From assembly GCA_963837815.1 (NCBI GenBank), contig CAWIOS010000009.1:901900-965899 (forward strand): a DNA stretch of 64,000 bases. The letters are read 5' to 3'. Numbering within the stretch: position 1 is the first letter of the stretch; each line of letters begins with the position of its first letter. A model generated the notes under the pieces. The model saw only the letters and a list, made by a program, of their open reading frames with translations, had not been told where the DNA came from and did no database searches. Of the stretch, positions 50,423 through 59,131 are shown piece by piece. A program made the position numbers and the translations under genes. The DNA is from Fen-1273 sp963837815. GTDB lineage: Bacteria > Bacteroidota > Ignavibacteria > UBA10030 > UBA6906.

Positions 50423-50893
50423 ATGTCACTAGTTCGTTGGAATCCGTCACGCGACCTGTCCGCATTTCCTTCTGACGTGCTGAGCATGCGGAAGGAATTT
50501 GACAGGCTGTTTGACAGCTTCTTCCACGGGGATACGACTGACGCGACGTCTGCGTTCACGTCGGCATGGATCCCCGCAGTGGACATCGCCGAGCGAGAGA
50601 ACGACTTTGTCGTCAAGATGGAGCTCCCCGGCGTCGCGAAAGAGGACGTCAGGATCACGATGCAGGATGATATCCTCACGATCAGGGGGGAGAAGAAGCA
50701 GGAGAAGGAATCGAAGGGCTCGGAGTTTCGTCGCGTCGAGCGCTCCTATGGTTCGTTCCAGCGCAGCTTCACGCTACCGGCTTCGGTGAAAGCCGGAGAG
50801 ATCGATGCGTCGTTCAGCGACGGCGTTCTTCATGTCACGCTGCCGAAGGCCGAGGAAGCCAGGCCGAAACAGATCGACGTCAAGGTAAAGTAG
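50423..50893 (+). CDS. Small heat-shock protein (Hsp20)
   Basis: 156 residues with a perfect AAGGAGGTG ribosome site. The N-terminal arm (~45 residues: SLVRWNPSRDLSAFPSDVLS) is of normal length, then the alpha-crystallin domain (WIPAVDIAERENDFVVKMEL, VRITMQDDILTIRGEKKQE, YGSFQRSFTLPASVKAGEID, SDGVLHVTLPKAEEARPKQI). The pair may form mixed oligomers and hand clients to Lon. Confidence 0.94.
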   Translation: MSLVRWNPSRDLSAFPSDVLSMRKEFDRLFDSFFHGDTTDATSAFTSAWIPAVDIAERENDFVVKMELPGVAKEDVRITMQDDILTIRGEKKQEKESKGSEFRRVERSYGSFQRSFTLPASVKAGEIDASFSDGVLHVTLPKAEEARPKQIDVKVK

Positions 50894-51009
50894 CGGTCCC
50901 CCCCCGGGGAAGTACCGGGCGGGGCATGGCAGGGGCGGGACGCGGGGATCGGTGGGATCCCCGCTCTCCGCCTTGCTGTAATCGTTCATTCTGACAGGAG
51001 CATTACACA

Positions 51010-53421
51010 ATGGCAAAAACCCGCAGTGAGTCAACGTTGAAGAAATCCCCGGTTCCGCAGGCTCTCCCGGTCCTTCCGCTCAGGAACGCCGTTTTCTTTC
51101 CGCATCAGGTGACGCCGCTCTCGGTGGGGCGCGGCGCGAGCATAAGGGCGATCGAGGAAGCGGCGAAGGACGAGGGCTTTCTTGTCGTCGTTGCGCAGAA
51201 CGACGGGGAGGTCGAAACGCCCCGGGAGAAGGACATCTACTGGGTGGGGACGCTCGCGCGGGTTCTGAAGGTGTTCACGCTCGCCGACGGGACGCGGAAC
51301 GTTCTCGTGCAGGGGATCCGCCGCGTCCAGCTCATCTCGGTCCTCCAAACCGAGCCGTTCATCCATGCGGTCGTCCGGGATATCGATGAGGAGAGCGTGA
51401 AGGGCATCGAGGTCGAGGCGATGGCGACAAACCTGAAATCCCAGTTCCGCAAGGCCGTGGAGCTCTCCCCCAATCTCTCGGAGGAACAGCTTTCCATCGT
51501 CCTCTCGCTCGAAGAGCCCGAGGCGATGACGGACATGATCGCCTCGATGATCCCCGTCGGTGTATCGGAGAAACAGGAGCTCCTTGAATCGCGCGAGATC
51601 CGCCTCCGGATGGAGAAGCTCACGCTCGCGCTGACGAAGCTCGTGCAGAAGCTTGAGCTCGGGAGCAAGATCCAGTCCGAGGTCCAGGACGGGATCAACA
51701 AATCGCAGCGGGAGTACTATCTGCGCGAGCAGATGAAGGCGATAAAAAAGGAGCTCGGCGAAGAGGAGGGAAACGTCGAGACGGGCGAGCTCCGCAGGAG
51801 AATTGACGAAGCGCATCTCCCGGAGGAAGCTCTGAAAGTGGCGGAAAAGGAGTTCAAGAGACTTTCCCAGATGAACCAGGCCTCCGCCGAGTATACGGTA
51901 AGCAGGACCTATCTGGACTGGATCCTCGACCTGCCATGGAGCGTTTCCACGCCTGACACGCTCGATATCGCCCACGCGCGCGGCGTTCTCGAGCGCGATC
52001 ATTACGGCCTGGAGAAGGTGAAAAACAGGATACTGGAATACCTCGCGGTGCGGAAGCTCAAGAACAACATGCGGGGCCCCATACTCGTGTTCGTGGGCCC
52101 TCCGGGAGTCGGGAAAACCTCCCTCGGGCGCTCGATCGCGAACGCCCTCGGCCGGAAGTTCGTCCGGATGTCTCTCGGCGGTGTGCACGACGAGGCCGAG
52201 ATACGGGGGCACAGGCGCACGTACATCGGCGCGCTCCCGGGGAGGATCATCCAGGCCCTGAAAAAGGCCGGATCGAACAACCCGGTCCTTATGCTCGACG
52301 AGGTCGACAAGCTGGGATCGGACTTCCGCGGAGATCCCTCGTCCGCCCTGCTGGAGGTCCTCGACCCCGAGCAGAATTTCTCGTTCAGCGATCACTACCT
52401 GGAGATCCCGTTCGATCTGTCGGGTGTGATGTTCATCGCCACTGCGAACATGATCGAGTCGGTCCCTCCGCCGCTGCGTGACAGGATGGAGATCATCGAG
52501 ATCCCGAGCTACGTGGAGGACGAGAAGCTTCACATCGCGAAGAATTTCCTGCTCCCGAAGCAGATCGCCGAACACGGACTCACCCCCGGGCAGTTCGCGA
52601 TAAGCGATGACGCGCTCAGGAGCATCATCGCGGGATATACGCGTGAATCCGGCGTCCGTTCGCTCGAGCGGACGATCGCCCGCGTCGTGCGGGGGGTTGC
52701 CCGCGAGGTTGCGGAAGGGGCCAGCACGAAATCGTCGGTCACGCGGGATTCCCTCTCGCGGTACCTTGGCCAGCAGAAATTCTTCCCCGATGTCTCCGAG
52801 CGGATCAACCGTCCCGGGATCGCGGTGGGACTTGCATGGACCCCCGTCGGCGGGGAAATCCTCTTCGTGGAAGCAACGAAAATGAAGGGGAAGGGAAACC
52901 TGATCGTGACCGGACAGCTTGGCGACGTAATGAAAGAGTCGGTCCAGGCGGCCCTCAGTTTCATTGCGGCAAACGCCGGGACGCTCGGTGTGCCGCCGGA
53001 TTTCAGGAGCGAACTCGACATCCACGTCCACGTCCCCGCCGGGGCGATACCCAAGGACGGGCCATCGGCCGGTGTGACAATGCTGACTGCCCTGACGTCG
53101 CTCCTGACCGGGCGGCGTGTGAGAAACGACCTGGCGATGACGGGAGAGATTACGCTCCGGGGCGCGGTGCTCCCCATCGGCGGTGTGAAGGAAAAGGTCC
53201 TCGCGGCGCACAGGGCGGGAATCAAGACAATACTCCTCCCCGAGCGGAACAGGATGGACCTCGAGGAGATACCGAAACAGGCGCTGGAAGGGAAAGACCA
53301 GATCCAGTTCCACTTTGTGCGTGAGATGGAAGAAGTCCTCTCGCTGGCGCTCATGTCTGCGGAGGATTCGGCCGCGCTCGAAGCGTCCCCGCTCGACCTG
53401 CACCCCGCCGGGACGAACTGA
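51010..53421 (+). CDS. lon: ATP-dependent protease Lon (LonA)
   Basis: 803 residues from ATG 51010, AGGAG upstream. N-terminal substrate domain (LPVLPLRNAVFFPHQVTPL), coiled region (~200-290: LREQMKAIKKELGEEEG), AAA+ module (Walker A FVGPPGVGKTSLGRSIANAL near 363-370; Walker B VLMLDEVDKLG; HDEAEIRGHRRTYIGALPGR) and serine protease domain with Ser686 in PKDGPSAGVTM and Lys729 in GGVKEKVLAAH. Degrades damaged and regulatory proteins; placement after two hsp20 genes suggests heat induction. Confidence 0.96.
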   Translation: MAKTRSESTLKKSPVPQALPVLPLRNAVFFPHQVTPLSVGRGASIRAIEEAAKDEGFLVVVAQNDGEVETPREKDIYWVGTLARVLKVFTLADGTRNVLVQGIRRVQLISVLQTEPFIHAVVRDIDEESVKGIEVEAMATNLKSQFRKAVELSPNLSEEQLSIVLSLEEPEAMTDMIASMIPVGVSEKQELLESREIRLRMEKLTLALTKLVQKLELGSKIQSEVQDGINKSQREYYLREQMKAIKKELGEEEGNVETGELRRRIDEAHLPEEALKVAEKEFKRLSQMNQASAEYTVSRTYLDWILDLPWSVSTPDTLDIAHARGVLERDHYGLEKVKNRILEYLAVRKLKNNMRGPILVFVGPPGVGKTSLGRSIANALGRKFVRMSLGGVHDEAEIRGHRRTYIGALPGRIIQALKKAGSNNPVLMLDEVDKLGSDFRGDPSSALLEVLDPEQNFSFSDHYLEIPFDLSGVMFIATANMIESVPPPLRDRMEIIEIPSYVEDEKLHIAKNFLLPKQIAEHGLTPGQFAISDDALRSIIAGYTRESGVRSLERTIARVVRGVAREVAEGASTKSSVTRDSLSRYLGQQKFFPDVSERINRPGIAVGLAWTPVGGEILFVEATKMKGKGNLIVTGQLGDVMKESVQAALSFIAANAGTLGVPPDFRSELDIHVHVPAGAIPKDGPSAGVTMLTALTSLLTGRRVRNDLAMTGEITLRGAVLPIGGVKEKVLAAHRAGIKTILLPERNRMDLEEIPKQALEGKDQIQFHFVREMEEVLSLALMSAEDSAALEASPLDLHPAGTN

Positions 53422-53462
53422 CGCCTCCGCCCTGTGCGAAAGCGCCTGGTACCTCTCTCAAA

Positions 53463-53496
53463 GGCCCCGGAACCGGCATGGTTCCGGGGCCTGTCA
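53463..53496 (+). terminator. Terminator after lon
   Basis: 12-bp stem GGCCCCGGAACC (53463-53474) / GGTTCCGGGGCC (53480-53491), 5-base loop, followed by TGTCACTTC without a clean T-tract. Confidence 0.7.
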
Positions 53497-53507
53497 CTTC
53501 GGGGGAG

Positions 53508-53536
53508 TTGACAGTGACGAGTTTGTTTCGTATAAT
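53508..53536 (+). promoter_or_regulatory. Consensus sigma-70 promoter of sppA
   Basis: Perfect TTGACA (53508-53513), 17-base spacer, perfect TATAAT (53531-53536), 41 bases before the sppA ATG. No Shine-Dalgarno sequence lies before that ATG. Confidence 0.8.
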
Positions 53537-53577
53537 CTTCTTGTAAATCAACAACTTACGGCGTTCCCGCCACATCC

Positions 53578-54489
53578 ATGACGAAGTCGACGAAGTGGTT
53601 CCTCGGCATACTGGCAGTCCTCGCCCTCTTCGCCCTCGGATTCACGCTCTTCATCTCCTCGTTCATCTCTTCGTCATCTGACAGGACGGAGACTGTCACT
53701 TCGGGCACCGGTGACAGGATCGCCGTCGTCGATCTGCGGGGGGAGATCACTTCTTCCGAGGAGGTCGTCCGCCAGCTGAAAAAATACCGCGGGATGGGGG
53801 GAGTCAAAGCGATACTCCTCCACATCGACTCACCGGGCGGGGGGGTCGTGGCGAGCCAGGAGATGTACGAAGAGGTGAGGACGACGAGAGACGGCGGCAA
53901 GCCTGTCATCGTCTCCATGGGGTCACTCGCGGCGAGCGGGGGCTACTACGTCGCGTGCGGCGCGTCCCGTCTCGTTGCGAACAGGGGGACGCTCACCGGG
54001 AGCATCGGGGTCATCTCGGAGTTTCTCCAGGTCAGGGACGCCCTTGCGAAGCTCGGCATTTCCGAGAAGACGATAAAGGCCGGAAAGCTGAAGGACGCGG
54101 GTTCGCCGACAAGGAACATGACCGAAGACGATCAGGCGTATTTTCAGAACCTTATGGACGACGTGCACCGTCAGTTCATTGATGTCGTCGCGCGCGAGCG
54201 GCGGATGCCGGAAGCGAAAGTGCGCGCCCTGGCCGACGGCAGGGTGTTCACCGGCGAGCAGGCGGTGACTCTCGGTCTCGTCGACACGATCGGCACGTTC
54301 GAAGATGCGGTAAAGATCACTGCGGCGATTGCCGGGATAAGCGGCGAACCGTCGATCGTCAGGGAGAAGCGGCGGCAGCCCTGGTGGGACTCGATGTTCG
54401 GAGAAGCGGGGGAAACGCTCCGCGACATCAAACAGCAGATTCTCGACCGGCCTGCGCTGTCATACAGATTTGCGGGTCCCCCGTATTGA
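53578..54489 (+). CDS. sppA: Signal peptide peptidase SppA (short type)
   Basis: 303 residues. One N-terminal membrane helix (WFLGILAVLALFALGFTLFI) anchors a periplasmic S49 protease: ILLHIDSPGGGVVASQEMYE, SMGSLAASGGYYVACGAS with nucleophile Ser ~120, GTLTGSIGVISEF, and IKAGKLKDAGSP with general-base Lys ~172. RVFTGEQAVTLGLVDTIGTF completes the fold. It clears leftover signal peptides. A single protease domain, like the Bacillus enzyme, rather than the tandem form of E. coli. Confidence 0.93.
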   Translation: MTKSTKWFLGILAVLALFALGFTLFISSFISSSSDRTETVTSGTGDRIAVVDLRGEITSSEEVVRQLKKYRGMGGVKAILLHIDSPGGGVVASQEMYEEVRTTRDGGKPVIVSMGSLAASGGYYVACGASRLVANRGTLTGSIGVISEFLQVRDALAKLGISEKTIKAGKLKDAGSPTRNMTEDDQAYFQNLMDDVHRQFIDVVARERRMPEAKVRALADGRVFTGEQAVTLGLVDTIGTFEDAVKITAAIAGISGEPSIVREKRRQPWWDSMFGEAGETLRDIKQQILDRPALSYRFAGPPY

Positions 54490-54518
54490 GCCCCAACAAC
54501 AACTAAGGAGATCCTGCG

Positions 54519-54815
54519 TTGACGAAGGCAGATATCGTGGACACCATAGCCACCGCCACGGGCCTGACAAAGGTTGAGACGGAAGCGGTAGTCGACGGGT
54601 TCATCTCGACCGTCATCAACGCCCTGAAGGAGGGGAAGAACATCGAGATCCGCGGATTCGGGAGCTACAAGGTCAAGAAGCGGAAAGGGCGTGTCGCACG
54701 GAACCCGCGGACGGGCGAACAGGTGATGGTCGGCGAGCACTGGGTCCCCCTGTTCAAAGTGTCGAAGGAAGTGAAGAGCCTCGTCAACGAAAACCTGCAA
54801 AAGGGTCAGGCCTGA
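54519..54815 (+). CDS. HU/IHF-family DNA-binding protein
   Basis: 98 residues from TTG 54519, with AAGGAG eight bases upstream. The fold is complete: MTKADIVDTIATATGLTKVE, IEIRGFGSYKVKKRKGRVAR with the DNA-inserting arm NPRTGEQV, and PLFKVSKEVKSLVNE. The arm tip has NPRTG, i.e. the prolyl intercalation residue. HU and IHF types cannot be separated with certainty; IEIRGFGSF-like IHF features are present. It bends DNA. Its stop overlaps the next start by one base. Confidence 0.9.
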   Translation: MTKADIVDTIATATGLTKVETEAVVDGFISTVINALKEGKNIEIRGFGSYKVKKRKGRVARNPRTGEQVMVGEHWVPLFKVSKEVKSLVNENLQKGQA

Positions 54816-55714
54816 TGGCGGTTGCGAAGCTCGTATGCGGTGATTGCGGCGAGACTCTCGCGCCGTCCGATGTCCGGTGTCCCTCATGCGGTGCGTCGAT
54901 CGAAAGAGAAGAATCCGCGTCGCCCGCACCGGCAGTTCCCGCCCTTCCCGTTCTCTGCGCTGCATGCGGACAGTCCAATCCTCCGGGGACGGAATTTTGC
55001 GGTTCGTGCGGGGCACGGCTTGCTTCACGCGCGACGGCAAAGGGGGCGAAGAGGGAGAGGGAACGGGCTCCACGCGAGACCGGGAAACGGGAGCGGAAAA
55101 AAGGGGCATCGAGCGTTGGGATCTGGCAGATCATCTCCGTCGCGGCGGTGCTTGCCCTCGTAGGGTACCTCGTGTACGACCAGATCCGGGGGGAGAAGAC
55201 AGGGACGCAGGTCTCCGCGGAGTCGGGCGTGACGCAGGACGGGGGATCACCCGCCGCCGGCATAGGCCCCCGGTCCGTCGATCTGAAGCCGCTCGAGGAC
55301 GCAGTACGGGAAAACCCCGGAGACGCCGCGGCGCAGCTCAGGTTTGCCAACGCGCTCAACGACAACGGGCGCCTGACGGAGGCGATTGGGGCCTACAGAA
55401 GGTACCTTGCGATGCGGCCGAAGGATGCCGACGCAAGGACGGATTTTGCGATCTGCTTCTTCAAGCAGGCCCAGTCGGATTCCATTCACCGGGATGCGCT
55501 TCTCCATGAAGCCGCCGGCGAGATGGAACAGGCGTTCAACAACGCCCCCCGGCCTCACCAGCCCTCGGCGTTCAATCTCGGGATCGTCTATCTCCACCTG
55601 AACGACCTGGACCGGTCGAACACGTGGTTCAGGAAGGCGGTGGAGATCAACCCGGAATCCGATCTTGGCAAGCGGGCGCAGAACATGGTCACGCAGCACA
55701 CGGTTCCACAATAG
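54815..55714 (+). CDS. Double zinc-ribbon, single-membrane-helix, TPR protein
   Basis: 299 residues. Two N-terminal zinc ribbons (CGDCGETL..RCPSCGAS and CAACGQSN..FCGSCGAR), a highly basic linker (~70-100), one membrane helix (WQIISVAAVLALVGYLVYD, ~104-122) and a C-terminal TPR region (~155-295: LRFANALNDNGRLTEAIGAY, FNLGIVYLHLNDLDRSNTWF). Orientation is likely zinc ribbons inside and TPR in the periplasm. No family function known; its 1-base overlap with the HU gene ties the two in expression. Confidence 0.75.
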   Translation: MAVAKLVCGDCGETLAPSDVRCPSCGASIEREESASPAPAVPALPVLCAACGQSNPPGTEFCGSCGARLASRATAKGAKRERERAPRETGKRERKKGASSVGIWQIISVAAVLALVGYLVYDQIRGEKTGTQVSAESGVTQDGGSPAAGIGPRSVDLKPLEDAVRENPGDAAAQLRFANALNDNGRLTEAIGAYRRYLAMRPKDADARTDFAICFFKQAQSDSIHRDALLHEAAGEMEQAFNNAPRPHQPSAFNLGIVYLHLNDLDRSNTWFRKAVEINPESDLGKRAQNMVTQHTVPQ

Positions 55715-55729
55715 AAGAAAGGAAAGGAC

Positions 55730-55825
55730 ATGCCCAGCGGCAAAAAACGGAAGCGTCACAAGATGGCGACGCACAAACGGAAGAAGCGTCTGAGGAAAAT
55801 GCGTCACAAGAAGAAAATCCGGTAG
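55730..55825 (+). CDS. 31-residue AURKAIP1/COX24-domain basic peptide
   Basis: ATG 55730 to TAG 55825 encodes MPSGKKRKRHKMATHKRKKR... ending KKKIR, over half Lys/Arg. AGGAAAGGA lies just upstream. This is the small conserved protein annotated in many Bacteroidota as AURKAIP1/COX24-domain, related to mitochondrial ribosomal mS38 and to mycobacterial bS22; a ribosomal small-subunit role is inferred from those relatives. It is easily missed by gene callers because of its size. Confidence 0.82.
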   Translation: MPSGKKRKRHKMATHKRKKRLRKMRHKKKIR

Positions 55826-55829
55826 GCCG

Positions 55830-55857
55830 CCGGCGCAGTCCTCGCGGGCTGCGCCGG
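55830..55857 (+). terminator. Hairpin after the COX24-like gene
   Basis: 9-bp stem CCGGCGCAG (55830-55838) / CTGCGCCGG (55849-55857), 10-base loop, followed by TGTGTTGATTCTTT. Confidence 0.6.
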
Positions 55858-55861
55858 TGTG

Positions 55862-55890
55862 TTGATTCTTTGGACCAATCTTGGTATTAT
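55862..55890 (+). promoter_or_regulatory. Promoter of the YtxH gene
   Basis: TTGATT (55862-55867), 17-base spacer, TATTAT (55885-55890), 51 bases before ATG 55941. Confidence 0.6.
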
Positions 55891-55940
55891 CCGTCATATT
55901 CCAGCCGTAATTCCAGTCAGATTCGACACTCGAGGCGATA

Positions 55941-56345
55941 ATGCAACAGGACAATAGCGGCATGCTGAAGGGGTTGATTATCGGTGTGCTGGCGGGCGGC
56001 GCGGTCGGGGCACTTGTCGCGCTTCTGTATGCTCCCAAGAGCGGCCGCGAGCTGCGGGCCGATATAAAGGAAAAAGCTGACGGACTCATGGAAGGCGCCG
56101 AGGAATATCTGTCTGCGGCCAAATCAAAGGCAGGGGAGATCGTCAGCGATGCGAAGAAGCGCTCCGACCAGCTCATCACGGACGCGAAGCACAAGGCTGA
56201 CTCTCTGCTCGAGGATGCGGACAAGATCATCTCCGACGCCCGCACGAAGGCTGCTCCCCTTGCCGGGGAGGGCACCCGCCTGAAGAACGCCGTCAAGGCG
56301 GGCCTCGACGCCTACAAAGAAAAAGACGAACGCCGCAGGTCCTGA
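55941..56345 (+). CDS. YtxH-domain membrane protein
   Basis: 134 residues. A glycine-rich N-terminal helix (LKGLIIGVLAGGAVGALVALLYAPKSG) ends in the YtxH hallmark APKSGxELR; the remainder is a long amphipathic, Lys/Ala/Asp-rich helix with apolipoprotein-like repeats (AKSKAGEIVSDAKKRSDQLI). Such proteins occur with general-stress genes; no biochemical role is known. It is followed 30 bases later by a DUF948-like gene, a frequent pairing. Confidence 0.82.
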   Translation: MQQDNSGMLKGLIIGVLAGGAVGALVALLYAPKSGRELRADIKEKADGLMEGAEEYLSAAKSKAGEIVSDAKKRSDQLITDAKHKADSLLEDADKIISDARTKAAPLAGEGTRLKNAVKAGLDAYKEKDERRRS

Positions 56346-56375
56346 ACGGTCCTGCACTCCTGAGAGGAGATCCCT

Positions 56376-56762
56376 TTGGAACCAGTTCTTGTCATCGCTC
56401 TCATCATTGCACTCCTCTGTCTGTCCGCTCTCTGCATCTATCTCATCTTTGTCCTTGCGCGCGTCAGGGACATACTCAACGGCGCGGAGAAGGACTTCAA
56501 GGAGATGACGTCCCGCGCCGTTCCGATCCTCGAAAACATGGAGTACATTACCGCGCGGGTCAAGAGCATTACGGAGAACATCGACGACCAGGTCATGGTC
56601 GTGCGCGAGTCGATTTCGTCTGTGAAGCAGATCGCCGAGAACCTCGTCGCCATGGAGCGCAAAGTCCAGGACCGGATCGAAGGCCCGATACTGGATTCCG
56701 TCGCGTTCGTGGCGTCCGTGTTTAACGGTGTGCGGACGTTTTTCGACCGGCTCCGCGTCTGA
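56376..56762 (+). CDS. DUF948-like membrane protein
   Basis: 128 residues from TTG 56376, AGGAG upstream. One N-terminal membrane helix (VLVIALIIALLCLSALCIYL) is followed by a long helix with heptad character (ILENMEYITARVKSITENID; MVVRESISSVKQIAENLV), as in DUF948 and methyl-accepting-type coiled coils. The gene pairs with YtxH upstream, an arrangement seen in Firmicutes and Bacteroidota stress operons. Function unknown. Confidence 0.75.
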   Translation: MEPVLVIALIIALLCLSALCIYLIFVLARVRDILNGAEKDFKEMTSRAVPILENMEYITARVKSITENIDDQVMVVRESISSVKQIAENLVAMERKVQDRIEGPILDSVAFVASVFNGVRTFFDRLRV

Positions 56763-56877
56763 CGCTTCCGGGACCCCCTCCCGGCAGGCCGTCCCCTGTT
56801 CTTTACCACCGTCCGCCGCAGTACTCCGCACGGAGCGCCGCGCGCACCCTCAGTCATTTGGAGGAATTACAACCGAC

Positions 56878-58980
56878 ATGAAAGAATTCACCCCTGACCA
56901 CATCAGAAACGTGGCCCTCATCGGCCACGGAGGCGCCGGGAAGACCTCGATCGCGGAAGCGATGCTCTTCTCCGCCGGGAGCACGACACGCCTCGGCAGA
57001 GTAGAAGAGGGTAATACCCTCTCCGACTACCACCCCGATGAGATCGAACGCCAGATCTCCATCAATGCCTCCCTCCTGTTCTGCGAATGGAAAAACACAA
57101 AGATCAACCTCCTCGATACCCCCGGTTACACCGACTTCACGGGTGAAGTGAAAGCTTCTCTCCGGGTTGCCGACACCGCGGTCGTGCTTCTCAAGGCCGT
57201 GGAAGGCGCAGAGGTGGGGACCGAGATCGTCTGGAAGTATACGGCGGAATTCGGGACCGCGGCGGTGTTCGTCGTCAACAAGCTTGACCAGGAGAACGCC
57301 GATTTCGACAGGACGGTCGAGCAGGCCCGCGAGATGATAAGCCACGACATCGTCCCGGTCCAGTTCCCGCTCAAAGCAGGGCTCGGTTTTGACGCCGTCG
57401 TCGACGTCGTGCGCATGAAGCTGCTGAAATTCCAGACGGGAGGGAACGGCAAGCTCGTCGAATCGGAGATCCCCGCCGAGGCGGCGGCGAAGGCGCAGGC
57501 AATGCGGCAGGGGCTCCTCGAGGTTGTCGCGGAAACGGATGAGAACCTTCTCAACAAATACTTGGAACAGGGGGGACTCCCGGAAGAGGATCTCCGGCAG
57601 GGACTGCGCAGGGGCATCCGCGACCGGAAACTGTTTCCGCTGCTCTGCACATCCTCGACCCAGAACGTCGGGGTGTCGTCGCTCATGGACTTCATCGTCG
57701 AGTTTACCCCCGCGCCGGCCGAGCGGGGCGATCTGCACGGCACAACGCCGGGAGGGGCGGACGGGGCGAACGAGGTCGTGACGCGGCAGGATCCCGCGGG
57801 ACCGCCTTCCCTGTTCGTGTTCAAGACGGTGTCGGAGTCCCACGTGGGAGAGCTTTCGTATTTTCGTGTCTGTTCCGGGAGCGTCAGTCCGGGACTCGAC
57901 ATGGTGAACGAGACAAACGGCAAGACCGAGAGACTCGCGCAGCTTTTCGTCATGAACGGCAAGGACCGGAAGGAGATCAACCTCCTCGCCGCCGGGGACA
58001 TCGGCGCCGTTGTGAAGCTCAAGGATACGCACACGAACAACACGCTGAGCAGCAAGAATTTTCCCGTTGTGTATCCTCCCGTGGAATTCCCGCTTCCGGT
58101 CTTCCACGCAGCGATCACCCCGAAGGCGAAGGGGGACGAGGACCGGATGTCGACGGGCCTCCACGCCATCCACCAGGAAGATCCGACGTTCGTCTTCCAC
58201 GTCGAGGGGGAGCTCCACCAGACGATAATCAGCGGGCAGGGTGAGCTGCATCTTGACATCGTCGTCCGGCGCCTGAAACAGAGGTACAACGTCGACGTGG
58301 AGCTGAGCGAGCCGCGTGTCGCCTATCGCGAGACGATAAAGGCGACGGTAAAGGACGCCGAGTACAAGCATAAGAAACAGACCGGGGGGCACGGCCAGTA
58401 CGGCCACGTGCACCTCCGTGTCGAGCCGCTCAAGCGGGGCCAGGGGTTTGAGTTTCTCGATGAGATCGTCGGGGGCGTCGTCCCCGGGAAATTCATCCCC
58501 GCCGTCGAGAAGGGGATCGTCGAGGCGATGAAGGAAGGGCCGCTCGCGGGATATCCCGTCGTCGACGTCCGCGTCGCCCTCCACTACGGTTCGTACCACG
58601 ACGTGGACTCGTCGGAGATGGCGTTCAAGATCGCGGGTTCCCAGGCGTTCCGGAAGGGATTCCTGGAAGCGAAGCCCGTGCTCCTGGAGCCCATCTACAA
58701 CATCGAGGTCAAGGTTCCCGAGGATGCGATGGGGGATGTCATGGGGGATATCTCCTCGAGGAGGGGAAAGATTGCCGGGATGGAAGGGGCCGGGCACTAC
58801 CAGATCATACGGGCCCAGGTTCCGGCAGCGGAACTTCACAAGTATGCCACGATCCTCCGGTCGAAAACCGGGGGCCGGGGGGTGTTCGGGGCGACGATGT
58901 CGCACTACGAGGAAGTCCCCCGCGAGGTCGCGGAAAAAGTGATCGCAGCGGCGGAGAAAGCGAAGGAGCAGGCTGCCTGA
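56878..58980 (+). CDS. Elongation factor G-like GTPase (EF-G paralogue)
   Basis: 700 residues from ATG 56878; GGAGGAA is 11 bases upstream. Five domains of the EF-G fold. G1 is GHGGAGKTS rather than the AHIDAGKTT of canonical EF-G, G3 is DTPGYTDF and G4 NKLD, as in the EF-G-2/EF-G-like clade. SGQGELHLDIVVRRLKQRYN (domain III), GGHGQYGHVHLRVEPL (IV) and MGDVMGDISSRRGKIAGMEG (V) are intact. Whether it translocates, recycles ribosomes or acts elsewhere is unsettled for this clade. It stands outside any str operon. Confidence 0.9.
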   Translation: MKEFTPDHIRNVALIGHGGAGKTSIAEAMLFSAGSTTRLGRVEEGNTLSDYHPDEIERQISINASLLFCEWKNTKINLLDTPGYTDFTGEVKASLRVADTAVVLLKAVEGAEVGTEIVWKYTAEFGTAAVFVVNKLDQENADFDRTVEQAREMISHDIVPVQFPLKAGLGFDAVVDVVRMKLLKFQTGGNGKLVESEIPAEAAAKAQAMRQGLLEVVAETDENLLNKYLEQGGLPEEDLRQGLRRGIRDRKLFPLLCTSSTQNVGVSSLMDFIVEFTPAPAERGDLHGTTPGGADGANEVVTRQDPAGPPSLFVFKTVSESHVGELSYFRVCSGSVSPGLDMVNETNGKTERLAQLFVMNGKDRKEINLLAAGDIGAVVKLKDTHTNNTLSSKNFPVVYPPVEFPLPVFHAAITPKAKGDEDRMSTGLHAIHQEDPTFVFHVEGELHQTIISGQGELHLDIVVRRLKQRYNVDVELSEPRVAYRETIKATVKDAEYKHKKQTGGHGQYGHVHLRVEPLKRGQGFEFLDEIVGGVVPGKFIPAVEKGIVEAMKEGPLAGYPVVDVRVALHYGSYHDVDSSEMAFKIAGSQAFRKGFLEAKPVLLEPIYNIEVKVPEDAMGDVMGDISSRRGKIAGMEGAGHYQIIRAQVPAAELHKYATILRSKTGGRGVFGATMSHYEEVPREVAEKVIAAAEKAKEQAA

Positions 58981-59009
58981 ACGCGGTGACAGGCGAATGT
59001 ACGCGGGTC

Positions 59010-59040
59010 GGGGGCCGGTCTTCAGGCCCCCTTCCTATTA
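59010..59040 (+). terminator. Terminator after the EF-G-like gene
   Basis: 7-bp stem GGGGGCC (59010-59016) / GGCCCCC (59025-59031), 8-base loop, then TTCCTATTA. Confidence 0.75.
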
Positions 59041-59093
59041 GTCCCGCCGTTCTTAGGCGGGGCCAGGCAAGTCCCGCCGCTTTTAGGCGGGGG
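59041..59093 (+). repeat. Two near-identical hairpins 30 bp apart
   Basis: Copies at 59041-59062 and 59071-59093 share GTCCCGCCG..TTAGGCGGGG; each folds as CCCGCC / GGCGGG with a 7-base loop and differs only in the loop. They lie directly after the terminator stem, between two genes. Confidence 0.75.
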
Positions 59094-59131
59094 ATGTTTT
59101 GTGTCACAGTCGGGCATGAAAGGGGACGCTC

